Shown here one piece after another: positions 46,401-55,301 of a DNA stretch of 64,000 nt. How positions within the stretch are numbered: position 1 is the first letter of the stretch; the number at the start of each line of letters is the position of its first letter. Below the pieces are notes generated by a model. That model was not told where the DNA came from. It saw only the letters and a program-made list of their open reading frames with translations, and searched no databases. Source of the DNA: Neisseriaceae bacterium PsAf (lineage in GTDB: Bacteria; Pseudomonadota; Gammaproteobacteria; Burkholderiales; Neisseriaceae); assembly GCA_017114885.1 (NCBI GenBank), contig WNLJ01000012.1:1-64000 (forward strand), read 5' to 3'. A program made the position numbers and the translations under genes.

Positions 46401-47657
46401 TCAATCACCTTTATTTTTTTTAAAATAAGGAATAAAAGCCCATAATTTACGATTTTCAAGGTAATTGAGGTTATCTTCATTGGCATAGGCTTCTCGCTCA
46501 AAAACGATATTAGCATAAGCTTTTTGTTTGTCTCGATAAATGATGAGATTAATCAAATAGTGAATGACGTAAATGAGATAAAATCCGATTAAAAGCAACT
46601 CTCTTTGCTGTGCAATGTGTATTTGCTCATGATTAATTAAAGTATCTGATAAGTAATTTTCATGACTGCAAAAAATAAATGGATAAAGGGTGATACCTGT
46701 AAAATTTTTTGGGGTGATTTTTCGACTAACAATAACAATTGGGGCTCTTTGTTTACCCCAATAATTCGCTAAAATGGAACCAGATATATTGTGCCAAATA
46801 CTAAATAAAGCACTCGGTAGAGCCGAGAGTGGCGAAAAAAATTGTAGCGCAATCGAACCAGCTAAGCCTGAATTTTGCATGCCTGTTTCAATAGCTATTG
46901 CTTTTGAATCATAACGAGATAAATTAAATAGTTGGGCAAAGGCATAACCCAAAAATAAACCGATTAAATTATGCAGAATAACTAAACCTATGACACTTAA
47001 TCCGTAAAGCAACATTGTTTCAGCATTTAAACCAGTGATGGCACATACAATCATGGCAACGAGGATAATTGATATTGAAGGTGCCCATTGTTTCATTCTG
47101 AAAGATAATTCTTTCAAAGTAATACTTAACCAAAAACCCATTAATACAGGAATAATAATCACTAAACTAATAGTAGTAAATAAGTCGAGCACTGAAATTT
47201 CAATCCATTGGCCTGCAAATAAATATAATAAAAAAGGTGTCATGATAGGAGCTAACAGGGTTGAAAGAGTGGTTGCACAGACAGATAAGGAAACATTTCC
47301 TTTGGCTAAATAAGTCATAATATTAGAAGCAGTACCACCAGGACAACAGCCTACTAGAATTAAACCCGTTGCAACTTCTGTGTTTGGTTTAAATAAATAA
47401 ATCAAAAGTAATGCCACTAGAGGCATAATCAAATATTGAGAGAGTAGGCATAATATAACCCCTTTGGGTGCCTGCATAACAGCTTTAAAATCATTTTGGC
47501 TGAGTGATAGACCAATCAAAAACATCACAGAAGCCAAAAGATAATTAATATAAGGAGCAATCCAAGTAAACCATTCGGGTTGTAATAAAGAAACTACAAC
47601 CAATAAGATAATAACAATAGAAAAATAATTGAAGAAGAATTGCGTTAGTCTTTGCAT
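46401..47657 (-). CDS. Bile acid:sodium symporter family protein fused to a HExxH domain
   Basis: A 418-residue protein made of two parts. Residues 1-305 are a complete bile-acid:Na+ symporter (BASS) protein with about ten helices, including GCCPGGTASNIMTYLAKG, ETGMQNSGLAG and NISGSILANYW. Residues 306-418 are a second domain with FTGITLYPFIF, the zinc-protease-like motif INHEQIHIAQQRE (HEQIH at 343-347), one or two helices and FEREAYANEDNLNYL. I recall the second part as a stand-alone small protein in Bacteroidota; that is memory, not a search. No stop separates them. A BASS protein could import an organic anion; a proteolytic role is speculative. Confidence 0.85.
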   Translation of the reverse strand: MQRLTQFFFNYFSIVIILLVVVSLLQPEWFTWIAPYINYLLASVMFLIGLSLSQNDFKAVMQAPKGVILCLLSQYLIMPLVALLLIYLFKPNTEVATGLILVGCCPGGTASNIMTYLAKGNVSLSVCATTLSTLLAPIMTPFLLYLFAGQWIEISVLDLFTTISLVIIIPVLMGFWLSITLKELSFRMKQWAPSISIILVAMIVCAITGLNAETMLLYGLSVIGLVILHNLIGLFLGYAFAQLFNLSRYDSKAIAIETGMQNSGLAGSIALQFFSPLSALPSALFSIWHNISGSILANYWGKQRAPIVIVSRKITPKNFTGITLYPFIFCSHENYLSDTLINHEQIHIAQQRELLLIGFYLIYVIHYLINLIIYRDKQKAYANIVFEREAYANEDNLNYLENRKLWAFIPYFKKNKGD

Positions 47658-47795
47658 GAAAATATCCTAATGAGCTTGTATTGTATCGAATCAATAATCA
47701 AAATGGAATCATGGAATATAGGAATATTAATAAAATAATAGAGACCAAGCCTAGCTTGAGTTATACTGATAGCGTTAAATGATAAGGGATTTAAT

Positions 47796-49601
47796 ATGCA
47801 AAATAATATTATTCTATCTCACTTAGAACAATTACGAGAAATTATGAAAATGAAAGAGATAGATGCCTGGGTAGCATTAACCTCTGATCCTCATTTGTCA
47901 GAATATATTCCAGATTATTGGAAAACTAGGGAGTTTTTATCAGGATTTACAGGTTCGGCAGGGACTTTAGTAGTCACCAAAGATCAAGCGGGGCTTTGGA
48001 CCGATAGTCGTTATTGGGAGCAGGCAGAAAAACAGCTATCAGGCACGTCAATTAAATTATTTAAGCAAACCAAACAAAGCGAAACGCCTTGGGATTGGTT
48101 ATTAAAAGAACTTAAAAAAACACAATGTATTGGTGTGGATGGAAACACCCTTTCCTACGCTGACTATACTGCGCTAAAACAAAAAGTTGATAATACAGGT
48201 ATTCATTTAAGACTTGATGAAGATATTATGCAGTTGGTTTGGCAGGACAGACCCGCTTTACCTACTAATCCAATTTATATACATGAGCAACAATTTGTGT
48301 CTTTAAGCTGTCAGGAGAAAATAACACTGATTAGAAAGGAAATGCAAGATAAAAAAGTGGACTATCATTTAGTTTCAAGCCTAGATGATATTGCATGGAT
48401 CACTAACTTACGTGGTTCTGATGTAGATTACAATCCTGTTTTTCTATCTCATTTATTAATTGCGTTGGATGAAGTAATTTTATTTGTCGACGCCAAAAAA
48501 ATAAACACCCAAATAACCAATTACTTAAATAATCAACAAATTAAAGTATTAGATTATGCAGATGTTAATGAGACTATTGCTCAATTAAATCATACTCAGC
48601 TTTTAGTAGATGAATACAAAGTAGCCTATGGAACATTGGTTAAGAAAAAACACACAACGCAATTAAATGTTGCAATGAACCCCAGTACCTTACTAAAAGC
48701 TAAAAAGACATCATTAGAATTAAATCATATCAAAGAAGCGATGTTGCAAGATGGTATCGCTTTATGTCAATTTTTCTGTTGGTTAGATAAAACCATACAA
48801 GATAAGAAAATTATTTCAGAATTAGATGTTGATGAGGAATTAAGTAGTCGTAGGGCGAAACAAAATAACTTTGTATCATTAAGTTTTAATACCATTGCAG
48901 GATTTAATGCCAACAGTGCTTTACCTCATTATGCGGCCACTCAAGATAATTATTCTTTACTAGAGGGAAATGGTATTTTATTAATCGATTCAGGGGGGCA
49001 ATATCTGAATGGAACAACCGATATTACGCGGGTAGTTGCTATTAATCAGGTGACAGAAGCTCAAAAAAGAGATTTTACTTTGGTTTTAAAATCACATATT
49101 GCGATGGCAAATTTAATTTATCCTGAAGCAATAGCGATGCCTTTATTGGATGCCATGGCAAGAGCACCACTATGGCAAGAACATCTTGATTTTGGCCATG
49201 GGACAGGACATGGTGTGGGTTATTTCTTAAATGTGCATGAAGGGCCTCAGGTATTGTCTTGTTATTCTAGCGTAAGTGAAAAAACAAAAGTATATGAAGG
49301 AATGGTTACATCTATTGAGCCGGGTTTGTATCGTCCTGGTAAGTGGGGGGTTCGTATTGAAAATCTAGCTGCATCTGTGGTGCATCAATCTTCTAATGAG
49401 GATGAATATGGAAAATTCTTATTTTTTGATATACTTACGCTTTGTCCAATTGATCGACGTTTAATCCAAGTAGATGCATTAACACAAGCAGAAAAAAACT
49501 GGTTAAATCGTTATCATGAAATAGTAAGAACCAAAATATCCAATTACCTTAATTCAGATGAGAGGGCGTGGTTAGAGTCGGCAACCCAAGCAATTAGTTA
49601 G
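47796..49601 (+). CDS. Xaa-Pro aminopeptidase (M24B, three-domain type)
   Basis: A 601-residue metallopeptidase of the large, eukaryotic-like aminopeptidase P class. Two creatinase-like N-terminal domains (about 1-310) precede a pita-bread catalytic domain. Metal ligands: Asp in LLIDSGGQY and Asp in NGTTDITR, His in HGTGHGVGY, Glu in SIEPGLY and Glu in VRIENLA. It releases N-terminal residues before proline. It has no signal peptide. The following permease starts six bases later, so the pair may act in peptide and amino acid use. Confidence 0.94.
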   Translation: MQNNIILSHLEQLREIMKMKEIDAWVALTSDPHLSEYIPDYWKTREFLSGFTGSAGTLVVTKDQAGLWTDSRYWEQAEKQLSGTSIKLFKQTKQSETPWDWLLKELKKTQCIGVDGNTLSYADYTALKQKVDNTGIHLRLDEDIMQLVWQDRPALPTNPIYIHEQQFVSLSCQEKITLIRKEMQDKKVDYHLVSSLDDIAWITNLRGSDVDYNPVFLSHLLIALDEVILFVDAKKINTQITNYLNNQQIKVLDYADVNETIAQLNHTQLLVDEYKVAYGTLVKKKHTTQLNVAMNPSTLLKAKKTSLELNHIKEAMLQDGIALCQFFCWLDKTIQDKKIISELDVDEELSSRRAKQNNFVSLSFNTIAGFNANSALPHYAATQDNYSLLEGNGILLIDSGGQYLNGTTDITRVVAINQVTEAQKRDFTLVLKSHIAMANLIYPEAIAMPLLDAMARAPLWQEHLDFGHGTGHGVGYFLNVHEGPQVLSCYSSVSEKTKVYEGMVTSIEPGLYRPGKWGVRIENLAASVVHQSSNEDEYGKFLFFDILTLCPIDRRLIQVDALTQAEKNWLNRYHEIVRTKISNYLNSDERAWLESATQAIS

Positions 49602-49607
49602 GAATAC

Positions 49608-50831
49608 ATGATTAAAAATAATAAAATACTGGGCAGTGTATTTATTGTGGCAGGCACTGCCATTGGGGGTGGTATGGTGGCAATGCCTATTGCCCTATCT
49701 GGTGTTGGGTTTATTACGTCTGCCATTATTTTATTCATAATGTGGGGCTTGATGTGTTACTCCGCTTTATTAATGATTGAATTGTATCAGTATCACTCAC
49801 CTTATAATACACCGACACAAATTGCTGAGCACTATCTAGGCAAACCAGGACAAATTATTTTGCTGGTGAGTATGTTGACCATGATGTTTGCTTTAATAGC
49901 GGCTTATATTGCTGGTGGTGGTGAGTTGTTTCAAGTAATAGGTAGGCAGTATTTTGATAAAGATATTCCTAGCTATATTTATTCGATTTTGATGATTGGA
50001 ATATTAACTATTTTTTTGGTATTAGGAACCAATAAAGTTGATGTGTTAAATAAATTATTGTTTTTGCTGAAACTTATTGTATTGGTCTTGATTTTATTTT
50101 CCATGTTGCCGTTTGTTAAAGCAGAAAATTTAGCGAGTTTACCTGATAGCCATTTAATCGTTTTAGCATCATTACCTTTGGTTTTTACTGCTTTTGGATT
50201 TCATACATGTATTCAAAGTTTAGAAATTTATCTGGAGGGTAATCAAGCAAAATTAAAAAAAGTAATGCTAATTGGTAGTGCTATTCCTTTAATTATCTAT
50301 ATTTTTTGGATTTTGGTCATTTTCGGAATTTTAGACAGTGCTACTTTAAGTAGCATTATCAAAGGGGGTGGAGGTGTTGATAGTGTTTCCTTAACAATTC
50401 GTCAATTATTAGGCAAGCCTTACATTGAGATTGGGGTTAAAGTTTTTGTCTTACTTGCTATATTAACATCATTTTTAGGTGTGTCTTTGGGTGTTTTTGA
50501 TTATATCTCTACTGGTTTGAAAATAAATGAAAAAACTTTAGGGCGATTGGTTTCTGCAATAATTACTTTTTTTATCCCAATGCTTTTTGTGATTTTTTAT
50601 TCTAAAGGTTTTTTAAAAGCATTAGGCTGGGCTGCGATTGCGTTTTCTTTAATGACTTTGGTTATTCCTTCACTAATGGTGTGGCAGGAAAGAAAAATAA
50701 CCCCGTATCAAACAGGTGATTACAGGGTTAAGGGGGGTAGCTGGGCTTTATTAATTGTCTTTTTGGCTGGTTGTTTAATTATAGCTGTGCAGCTATTGGT
50801 TCTTGTAGAACGACTACCTAAGATTGGCTAA
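49608..50831 (+). CDS. Aromatic amino acid permease (HAAAP family, TyrP/Mtr-like)
   Basis: A 407-residue inner-membrane permease with about 11 helices. The start GSVFIVAGTAIGGGMVAMPIA is the TyrP/Mtr/TnaB signature, and TAFGFHTCIQSLEIYL in the middle agrees. It imports tyrosine, tryptophan or phenylalanine with protons; which one cannot be decided. It starts six bases after the aminopeptidase stop, so the two are almost certainly co-transcribed. No TyrR box was seen upstream of the operon. Confidence 0.93.
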   Translation: MIKNNKILGSVFIVAGTAIGGGMVAMPIALSGVGFITSAIILFIMWGLMCYSALLMIELYQYHSPYNTPTQIAEHYLGKPGQIILLVSMLTMMFALIAAYIAGGGELFQVIGRQYFDKDIPSYIYSILMIGILTIFLVLGTNKVDVLNKLLFLLKLIVLVLILFSMLPFVKAENLASLPDSHLIVLASLPLVFTAFGFHTCIQSLEIYLEGNQAKLKKVMLIGSAIPLIIYIFWILVIFGILDSATLSSIIKGGGGVDSVSLTIRQLLGKPYIEIGVKVFVLLAILTSFLGVSLGVFDYISTGLKINEKTLGRLVSAIITFFIPMLFVIFYSKGFLKALGWAAIAFSLMTLVIPSLMVWQERKITPYQTGDYRVKGGSWALLIVFLAGCLIIAVQLLVLVERLPKIG

Positions 50832-50852
50832 ATCCAAATACTATCTGGATTT
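50830..50852. terminator. Weak bidirectional hairpin between the permease and the Sel1-like gene
   Basis: AAATCCA (50830-50836) pairs with TGGATTT (50846-50852), with A-rich sequence on its right. It overlaps the last codons of the convergent gene, and the stem is short. Confidence 0.5.
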
Positions 50853-51140
50853 AAAAAAATTAGCAGGAAAACTATTTTCTAAAGTTTTGGATATGCTACA
50901 AACCAGAACATTATTTGATTTTGCACCACTATCGATTAAACATGCTTTTTTATAAAATTTATAAGCTAAATCCAGTTGTTTTCTCCCTTTGTAATATTCT
51001 GCTGCTTTGATACATTGACTTACTTCTTTATCGTTATTACATTTTTTGACCGCTTGGTCAATGTCAATATCATCATTAGCATAGGCAAAGAAAGATAAAC
51101 CGGATAATAGTAAAATTGAAAAATATTTTTTGATGAACAT
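50841..51140 (-). CDS. Small exported Sel1-like-repeat protein
   Basis: A 99-residue protein with a signal peptide (about 1-21, ending AYA). One helical repeat follows: CIKAAEYYKGRKQLDLAYKFYKKACLID, close to the Sel1/TPR pattern. The mature part holds Cys residues (CNNDKEVSQC, ACLID, VCS) that could form disulphides, as in Cys-rich Sel1 proteins of Helicobacter. It is too short for a full repeat array. Function unknown. No clear ribosome site was found, though MFIKKYF is a normal start. Confidence 0.6.
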   Translation of the reverse strand: MFIKKYFSILLLSGLSFFAYANDDIDIDQAVKKCNNDKEVSQCIKAAEYYKGRKQLDLAYKFYKKACLIDSGAKSNNVLVCSISKTLENSFPANFFKSR

Positions 51141-51217
51141 TTTAAATAACTTTAACTAATTAATAACTAAAGATTAGATAGAACAATTTTAAAAAAGTTC
51201 CTTTAATAAATATATAA

Positions 51218-51247
51218 AAAAAAGGAGAATTTAGCTTCTCCTTTTTT
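51218..51247 (-). terminator. Terminator after sodB
   Basis: AAAAAAGGAGAA pairs with TTCTCCTTTTTT around TTTAGC (perfect 12-bp stem, A/T tails). It lies 30 bases past the sodB stop and could also end the Sel1-like transcript in reverse. Confidence 0.88.
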
Positions 51248-51276
51248 ATTAGTCAATACGAATATTCTCTACTAGA

Positions 51277-51864
51277 TTATCCCAAATTTTTACTAGCAAA
51301 TTCCCAGTTAACCAATTCCCAGAAATGTTTTAAATATTCAGGACGAGCATTTCTATAATCAATATAGTAAGCGTGTTCCCAAATATCTACTGTCAATATT
51401 GGGGTAAGGCTTTTATCTTTAACTGGAGTATCTGCATTGCTTGTATTAACAATAGCTAGTGAACCATCAGATTTCTTAACTAGCCAAGTCCAACCAGAAC
51501 CAAAATTATCAGTAGCTTGTTTGGTAAATTCTTCTACAAAAGCATCAAAAGAACCAAAACTTTTTTCTAAAGATTCAAGTAATGCGCCAGTAGGTTTTCC
51601 ACCACCATTTGGTGATAAGGAATTCCAATAGAAAGTGTGATTCCAAACTTGTGCAGCATTGTTAAAAATACCACCACTTGGTGCTTTTTGGATAATTTCT
51701 TCTAAAGATAAATTAGCATAATCTTTATTTTCAGCTAATAAGTTATTTAAATTATTAACATATGTTTGATGATGTTTGCCATAGTGATAGTTAATAGTTT
51801 CTTCAGAAATGTGTGGTTCTAAAGCGTTTTTTTCATATGGAAGTTTTGGTAATTCAAAAGACAT
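51277..51864 (-). CDS. sodB: Superoxide dismutase, Fe type
   Basis: A 195-residue cytoplasmic enzyme with the Fe/Mn SOD pattern: FELPKLPYEKNALEPHIS, HYGKHHQTYVNNLN, and the metal ligand motif DIWEHAYYIDYRN. The residue pattern NNAAQVWNHTFYWNSL, with Gln in the AAQ position, marks the Fe form rather than Mn. Its ribosome site is AAGGAG seven bases before the ATG. Iron-regulated sodB is usual in proteobacteria; a Fur box was not confirmed here. Confidence 0.95.
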   Translation of the reverse strand: MSFELPKLPYEKNALEPHISEETINYHYGKHHQTYVNNLNNLLAENKDYANLSLEEIIQKAPSGGIFNNAAQVWNHTFYWNSLSPNGGGKPTGALLESLEKSFGSFDAFVEEFTKQATDNFGSGWTWLVKKSDGSLAIVNTSNADTPVKDKSLTPILTVDIWEHAYYIDYRNARPEYLKHFWELVNWEFASKNLG

Positions 51865-52032
51865 AATTTGCTCCTTATTAGTGAATTAATAATTTTTTAT
51901 TGTCATTAGTCAGTATACAAAAGTTTGACAGAACGTGCAGGTTTAATTCATTAATTTTATTTAATGATTAAATTAAAATAATTTAGACAAAGTATTTATT
52001 GTTAAATATAAAGAAATCAATATTTTTGAAAG

Positions 52033-52302
52033 TTAAGGAATAATTTGGTAGTAAATTTCATCATTATGAATAAACCCTAAGTCTTTTCGTGCAGTTTCTG
52101 CAATGGCATCACTACCACTTTTTAAATCATCAATTTCAGCTTGCATGGCATCATTACGTACCTGTAATTCTTTATTTTGTTCTTCTAATTGAGCAAGTTC
52201 AGTACCGATAGAAGAAAAGTCTTTCCAACCACCTTTACCTGTCCAAATATTGTATTGTAAAAAAATAACGCAAACTAAAAGAAATATAGCAATAAATTTC
52301 AT
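52033..52302 (-). CDS. ftsB: Cell division protein FtsB
   Basis: An 89-residue bitopic protein: one N-terminal membrane helix (about 3-19), then a coiled coil with the FtsB pattern (LEEQNKELQVRNDAMQAEIDDLKSG) and the family end (IAETARKDLGFIHNDEIYYQ). It forms the FtsQLB complex that activates septal peptidoglycan synthesis. It usually follows eno after kdsA; here it lies alone, apart from pyrG-kdsA, and eno is not in the window. Start ATG lacks a strong ribosome site. Confidence 0.93.
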   Translation of the reverse strand: MKFIAIFLLVCVIFLQYNIWTGKGGWKDFSSIGTELAQLEEQNKELQVRNDAMQAEIDDLKSGSDAIAETARKDLGFIHNDEIYYQIIP

Positions 52303-52372
52303 AATGTTTCTATCTAATGGACATATTAAGGATTCTAACTCAAGTTTATCTTTGAGTACAGACCTAAAAATC

Positions 52373-53023
52373 TTACCAAACTGTATCTAAAAAATTATCC
52401 AATTCATTAAATCTAGAAGTATTATGAATATATTTTTTGAATAAAGATAATACTTTTGGTTTATCCTCGGGTGTATAGTAACGTTGTAACCTAGATTTAA
52501 AAGTCTCCTGGATTTCAAAATCAATAAACTGCTCAACATTTTTCCCAGCAAAAAGCTCGAAGTTATTTTTTACTGAGGATTTAATGGTATTTTCATGAGA
52601 AACAGCTCTTTTCTTAGATAGTTCCTGATCGACTTTTTTTTGCTTGATAGGGTCTGATTTAAGAATAAACTCATTATGTAGCGTTACAGGACCATCAGGG
52701 AAATATTTAGATTGATAATATCTATCATATAAGTCGATTAATTCTAAAGTTAGAACTAACCATTGATCTAGTATGTTTTCAAAATCGGGAGCATGCTGAA
52801 ATTGATCAAGATCTTGATCAATATACTCATTGGCTATGAGAAAGTTATTATAAGATTCATCTCTAAAAGGGTTATCTGAGAATTCTTTTAATAACTCTTC
52901 TGCTTTTTGTTGCTCAATTTTTACACCCTCAAGTTCTTTTTTAGTATCAATAGGTTGCATATTAGTTGCTCCTACAAGAAATATTGAAAAAAATACAATT
53001 ATCCCGACCAGTTTTTTAAACAT
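52373..53023 (-). CDS. Exported protein of unknown function (first of an accessory pair)
   Basis: I do not recognise this 216-residue protein. It starts with a signal peptide (MFKKLVGIIVFFSIFLVGAT). The rest is polar and strongly helical, rich in Lys, Glu, Asp and Gln, with clustered Tyr (LYDRYYQSKYF, QRYYTPEDKPK). No catalytic motif stands out. The ATG at 53023 is supported by AAAGAG; earlier ATG codons at 53038 and 53047 are in the same frame. It starts 48 bases after the stop of the other unknown gene, same direction, so they may form an operon. An immunity or chaperone partner for that gene is possible but unsupported. Confidence 0.7.
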   Translation of the reverse strand: MFKKLVGIIVFFSIFLVGATNMQPIDTKKELEGVKIEQQKAEELLKEFSDNPFRDESYNNFLIANEYIDQDLDQFQHAPDFENILDQWLVLTLELIDLYDRYYQSKYFPDGPVTLHNEFILKSDPIKQKKVDQELSKKRAVSHENTIKSSVKNNFELFAGKNVEQFIDFEIQETFKSRLQRYYTPEDKPKVLSLFKKYIHNTSRFNELDNFLDTVW

Positions 53024-53070
53024 ATTGAACTCTTTCATTTCATACAAATCAAAATTATTTGTTCGTATTA

Positions 53071-53985
53071 CTATAATTTAGCAGTTTCACTATGTCCTGC
53101 CTTGGAGGTTTTAATAGAGCCATCTTTATATATCCAATGTTCCTGTTTTTCCAAAGGGAAGTCGTGAATATTTTTCATTGTATTAACCTTCCATTGCCAT
53201 TGAATAGGTGTATAGACATAACCTTCGGGATATCCATCCTTACGTTTAGGTAAATCAATTGACAGATTAATTGTGTCTCTATTATTTTTACTGTAACTAC
53301 CTAGCTTGCTATCATAATCTCCTAAGTTTAACCAGTGAGATCTACCATTTGGATAATTCCCATGCCGCATACCAGTAAAGCTGGATAATGAACCCTCCCC
53401 TACCGCTTTAGAATCTAGTTCACTAATTTGTATGTTATAAAAGTTAACTGCACTAGGCTGGATATACATTTGACCATACCATCCACAACCAGGACGTCCT
53501 TTTTTATGGATAATAGGGCTGCCAGGGATTATTTCTATTGCCAGTTTTTCTGGTTGTATTATAGTAAAGGAAATAGTTGCTGAATCTTCTCCTGCACTTG
53601 CGACTATACTAGTTTGTCCTGCCTTATCGTAGGCAGTCAACACCGCTTTAGTCGAGGTGACTACTTTCATTTTGGCTAGATCTGGAGAAGAATTTGTCCA
53701 TTTAACAGGTCTATTTGATGTTATAGTGACCACTTCCCCCACTCCTATAGTAGTCCGGTCAGGGTTCTTAGGTTGTGTCGCTTTTGTCGTTGAAGTTAAT
53801 TTCAAGGATTTTTTATTTTTTTGTGATTTTTCTTCTGATCTGTCTTTAGATACAACAGCTTTTCCCCCGGTTTTCGCAAATTTTCTGGAGAGATGATTCA
53901 ATTCAGCTGATGAATTATCATATGCCAATGAAATCAGGATAATAGTGGTATTTGGTCTTTCTTCTTTTCTCGTTTTCATTTTCAT
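53071..53985 (-). CDS. Protein with Ig-like domain and conserved C-terminal region, unrecognised
   Basis: The 304-residue protein begins without a classical signal peptide. Residues ~75-160 look like a bacterial Ig-like fold (TTIGVGEVVTITSNRPVKWT, KVVTSTKAVLTA, SIVASAGEDSATISFT). The rest carries distinctive text: GRPGCGWYGQMYIQPSAVNF, SFTGMRHGNYPNG, YTPIQWQWKV and HWIYKDGSIKTSKAGHSE. I have a vague memory of similar proteins near contractile injection and Rhs-type loci; this could not be checked. The N-terminal 40-70 residues are Lys/Ser-rich. ATGs at 53985 and 53979 both fit. It lies upstream of the small exported gene at 52373. Confidence 0.65.
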   Translation of the reverse strand: MKMKTRKEERPNTTIILISLAYDNSSAELNHLSRKFAKTGGKAVVSKDRSEEKSQKNKKSLKLTSTTKATQPKNPDRTTIGVGEVVTITSNRPVKWTNSSPDLAKMKVVTSTKAVLTAYDKAGQTSIVASAGEDSATISFTIIQPEKLAIEIIPGSPIIHKKGRPGCGWYGQMYIQPSAVNFYNIQISELDSKAVGEGSLSSFTGMRHGNYPNGRSHWLNLGDYDSKLGSYSKNNRDTINLSIDLPKRKDGYPEGYVYTPIQWQWKVNTMKNIHDFPLEKQEHWIYKDGSIKTSKAGHSETAKL

Positions 53986-54500
53986 ATATAACTAAGGCTT
54001 AACAAGTTTATCAAAATGTTGCAGTAGAACTAAATGCAGATTCTCTCTATGTATTTAGAATTGGACGACTAGTTAACAACATCACAATTATCACCGATTG
54101 ACGGTGACCAGAAGACATAAAATAATCATAAGAATCAATACATAAACAAATTCTAATTGATGTAATATGGCGTTTAATTTCAAAGATCTAAGGAAGTTTA
54201 ATTTTTAAAAATATGAAAAATACTTGGCTTTATTGGGGTTGTAATGATTGATAAAATAGGTAAAATTTTGGATTTATTTAACTCATAAGTGTATTAAAAA
54301 TTATACACCTAAATCATAGATAAATTTAGGGAGAAAAAAGTAGTAGAATAATTCACAATATTTTTGATTTACTTGCGATCGTAATAATTAAATTGTTATT
54401 TAATTCATTCATTAAGTTGACTTAATGTATACATTTTTTAGCATTTTTTTGTAAAATATACAAAGCGAGATAGTCATACAGTAAATAACTTTTGTTTGAC
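53986..54500. other. 515-base non-coding gap upstream of the unrecognised pair
   Basis: This is the largest gap in the window. It contains the promoter of the pair below it and the end of the hydrolase transcript. TCACCGATTGACGGTGA (54091-54107) forms a six-bp hairpin. Fragments of open frame on the minus strand are short and broken by stops; they may be remnants of a longer gene, but no similarity was recognised. Confidence 0.4.
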
Positions 54501-55301
54501 TTATTTACTTTTAATAAAATCTACTAATAGATTTGCTACTTCTTCAGGTTGTTCTAATACACTCGCATGACCAGTATTCATTTCGATTAATTTCGATTGA
54601 GGTAGGTGATGATAGAGTTCATTTGCATTTTCGTACGGGACCATCTGGTCTTCGGCGCCTGTAAGTATCAACACAGGTTGCGTGATATTATTCAAAGCAG
54701 ATTCTACATCGATGCTTAAATCCAGTTTAATTTGTTCCAACATACCATCCCAATTAGTACCTATTTCTGTGCCTTTAACTAAAACATCCAATTCTTTGTT
54801 ATCTAACTTCATTAAAAAGGTGCTACCAAAAAAATCCAAGCATAAAATTTGTGAGGCGAGTTTATAATTAACAGCAATTGCATCTTGCCACAAGTGAAAC
54901 ATCAATTGAGTTCTAGCTGCTTTTGCATTAATAAAACCGCCAATAGAAGTTGCCGATAAAAATCGCTCAGGATAGGTTCCAGTAAGATATAAAGCAATGC
55001 TCGCACCTAAAGAAAAACCAATAATATGAATTTTTTCTATTTTTAATTCATCTAAAATAGCGAGTATTTGAGTACTGATGATTTCTAAGCTTAAATCCTC
55101 CTTGAGTTTGGGCGTGCGTCCAGAGCCTGGAAGGTTGGGGCGTATGCATAGCCAATCTGTTTTAGGTTTTAGTGCTTTAATCAATTCTGACCAGTTACTC
55201 ATAGCATTACCACCTGTGCCATGAATAAAAAGGATTGGTGTTCCTTCGCCATCTATATAAGTTTCAACAGTGCCGTAAGGTGTATTAATATCTTTTTTCA
55301 T
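54501..55301 (-). CDS. Alpha/beta hydrolase
   Basis: A 266-residue cytoplasmic hydrolase. Oxyanion loop ILFIHGTGGN, nucleophile elbow IIGFSLGASIAL (Ser), catalytic Asp in LTGAEDQMVP, catalytic His in NTGHASVLEQPEE. The pattern resembles haloperoxidase/esterase/BioH-like hydrolases. Substrate unknown. It seems monocistronic; the ATG has no strong ribosome site, and the neighbours in the same direction are 130 bases away. Confidence 0.9.
   Translation of the reverse strand: MKKDINTPYGTVETYIDGEGTPILFIHGTGGNAMSNWSELIKALKPKTDWLCIRPNLPGSGRTPKLKEDLSLEIISTQILAILDELKIEKIHIIGFSLGASIALYLTGTYPERFLSATSIGGFINAKAARTQLMFHLWQDAIAVNYKLASQILCLDFFGSTFLMKLDNKELDVLVKGTEIGTNWDGMLEQIKLDLSIDVESALNNITQPVLILTGAEDQMVPYENANELYHHLPQSKLIEMNTGHASVLEQPEEVANLLVDFIKSK

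Noticed and set aside
46295-46516. An open frame of 73 codons overlapping the end of the symporter fusion.
   Set aside because: It lies in another frame of the same strand as a clear gene and has poor coding character.
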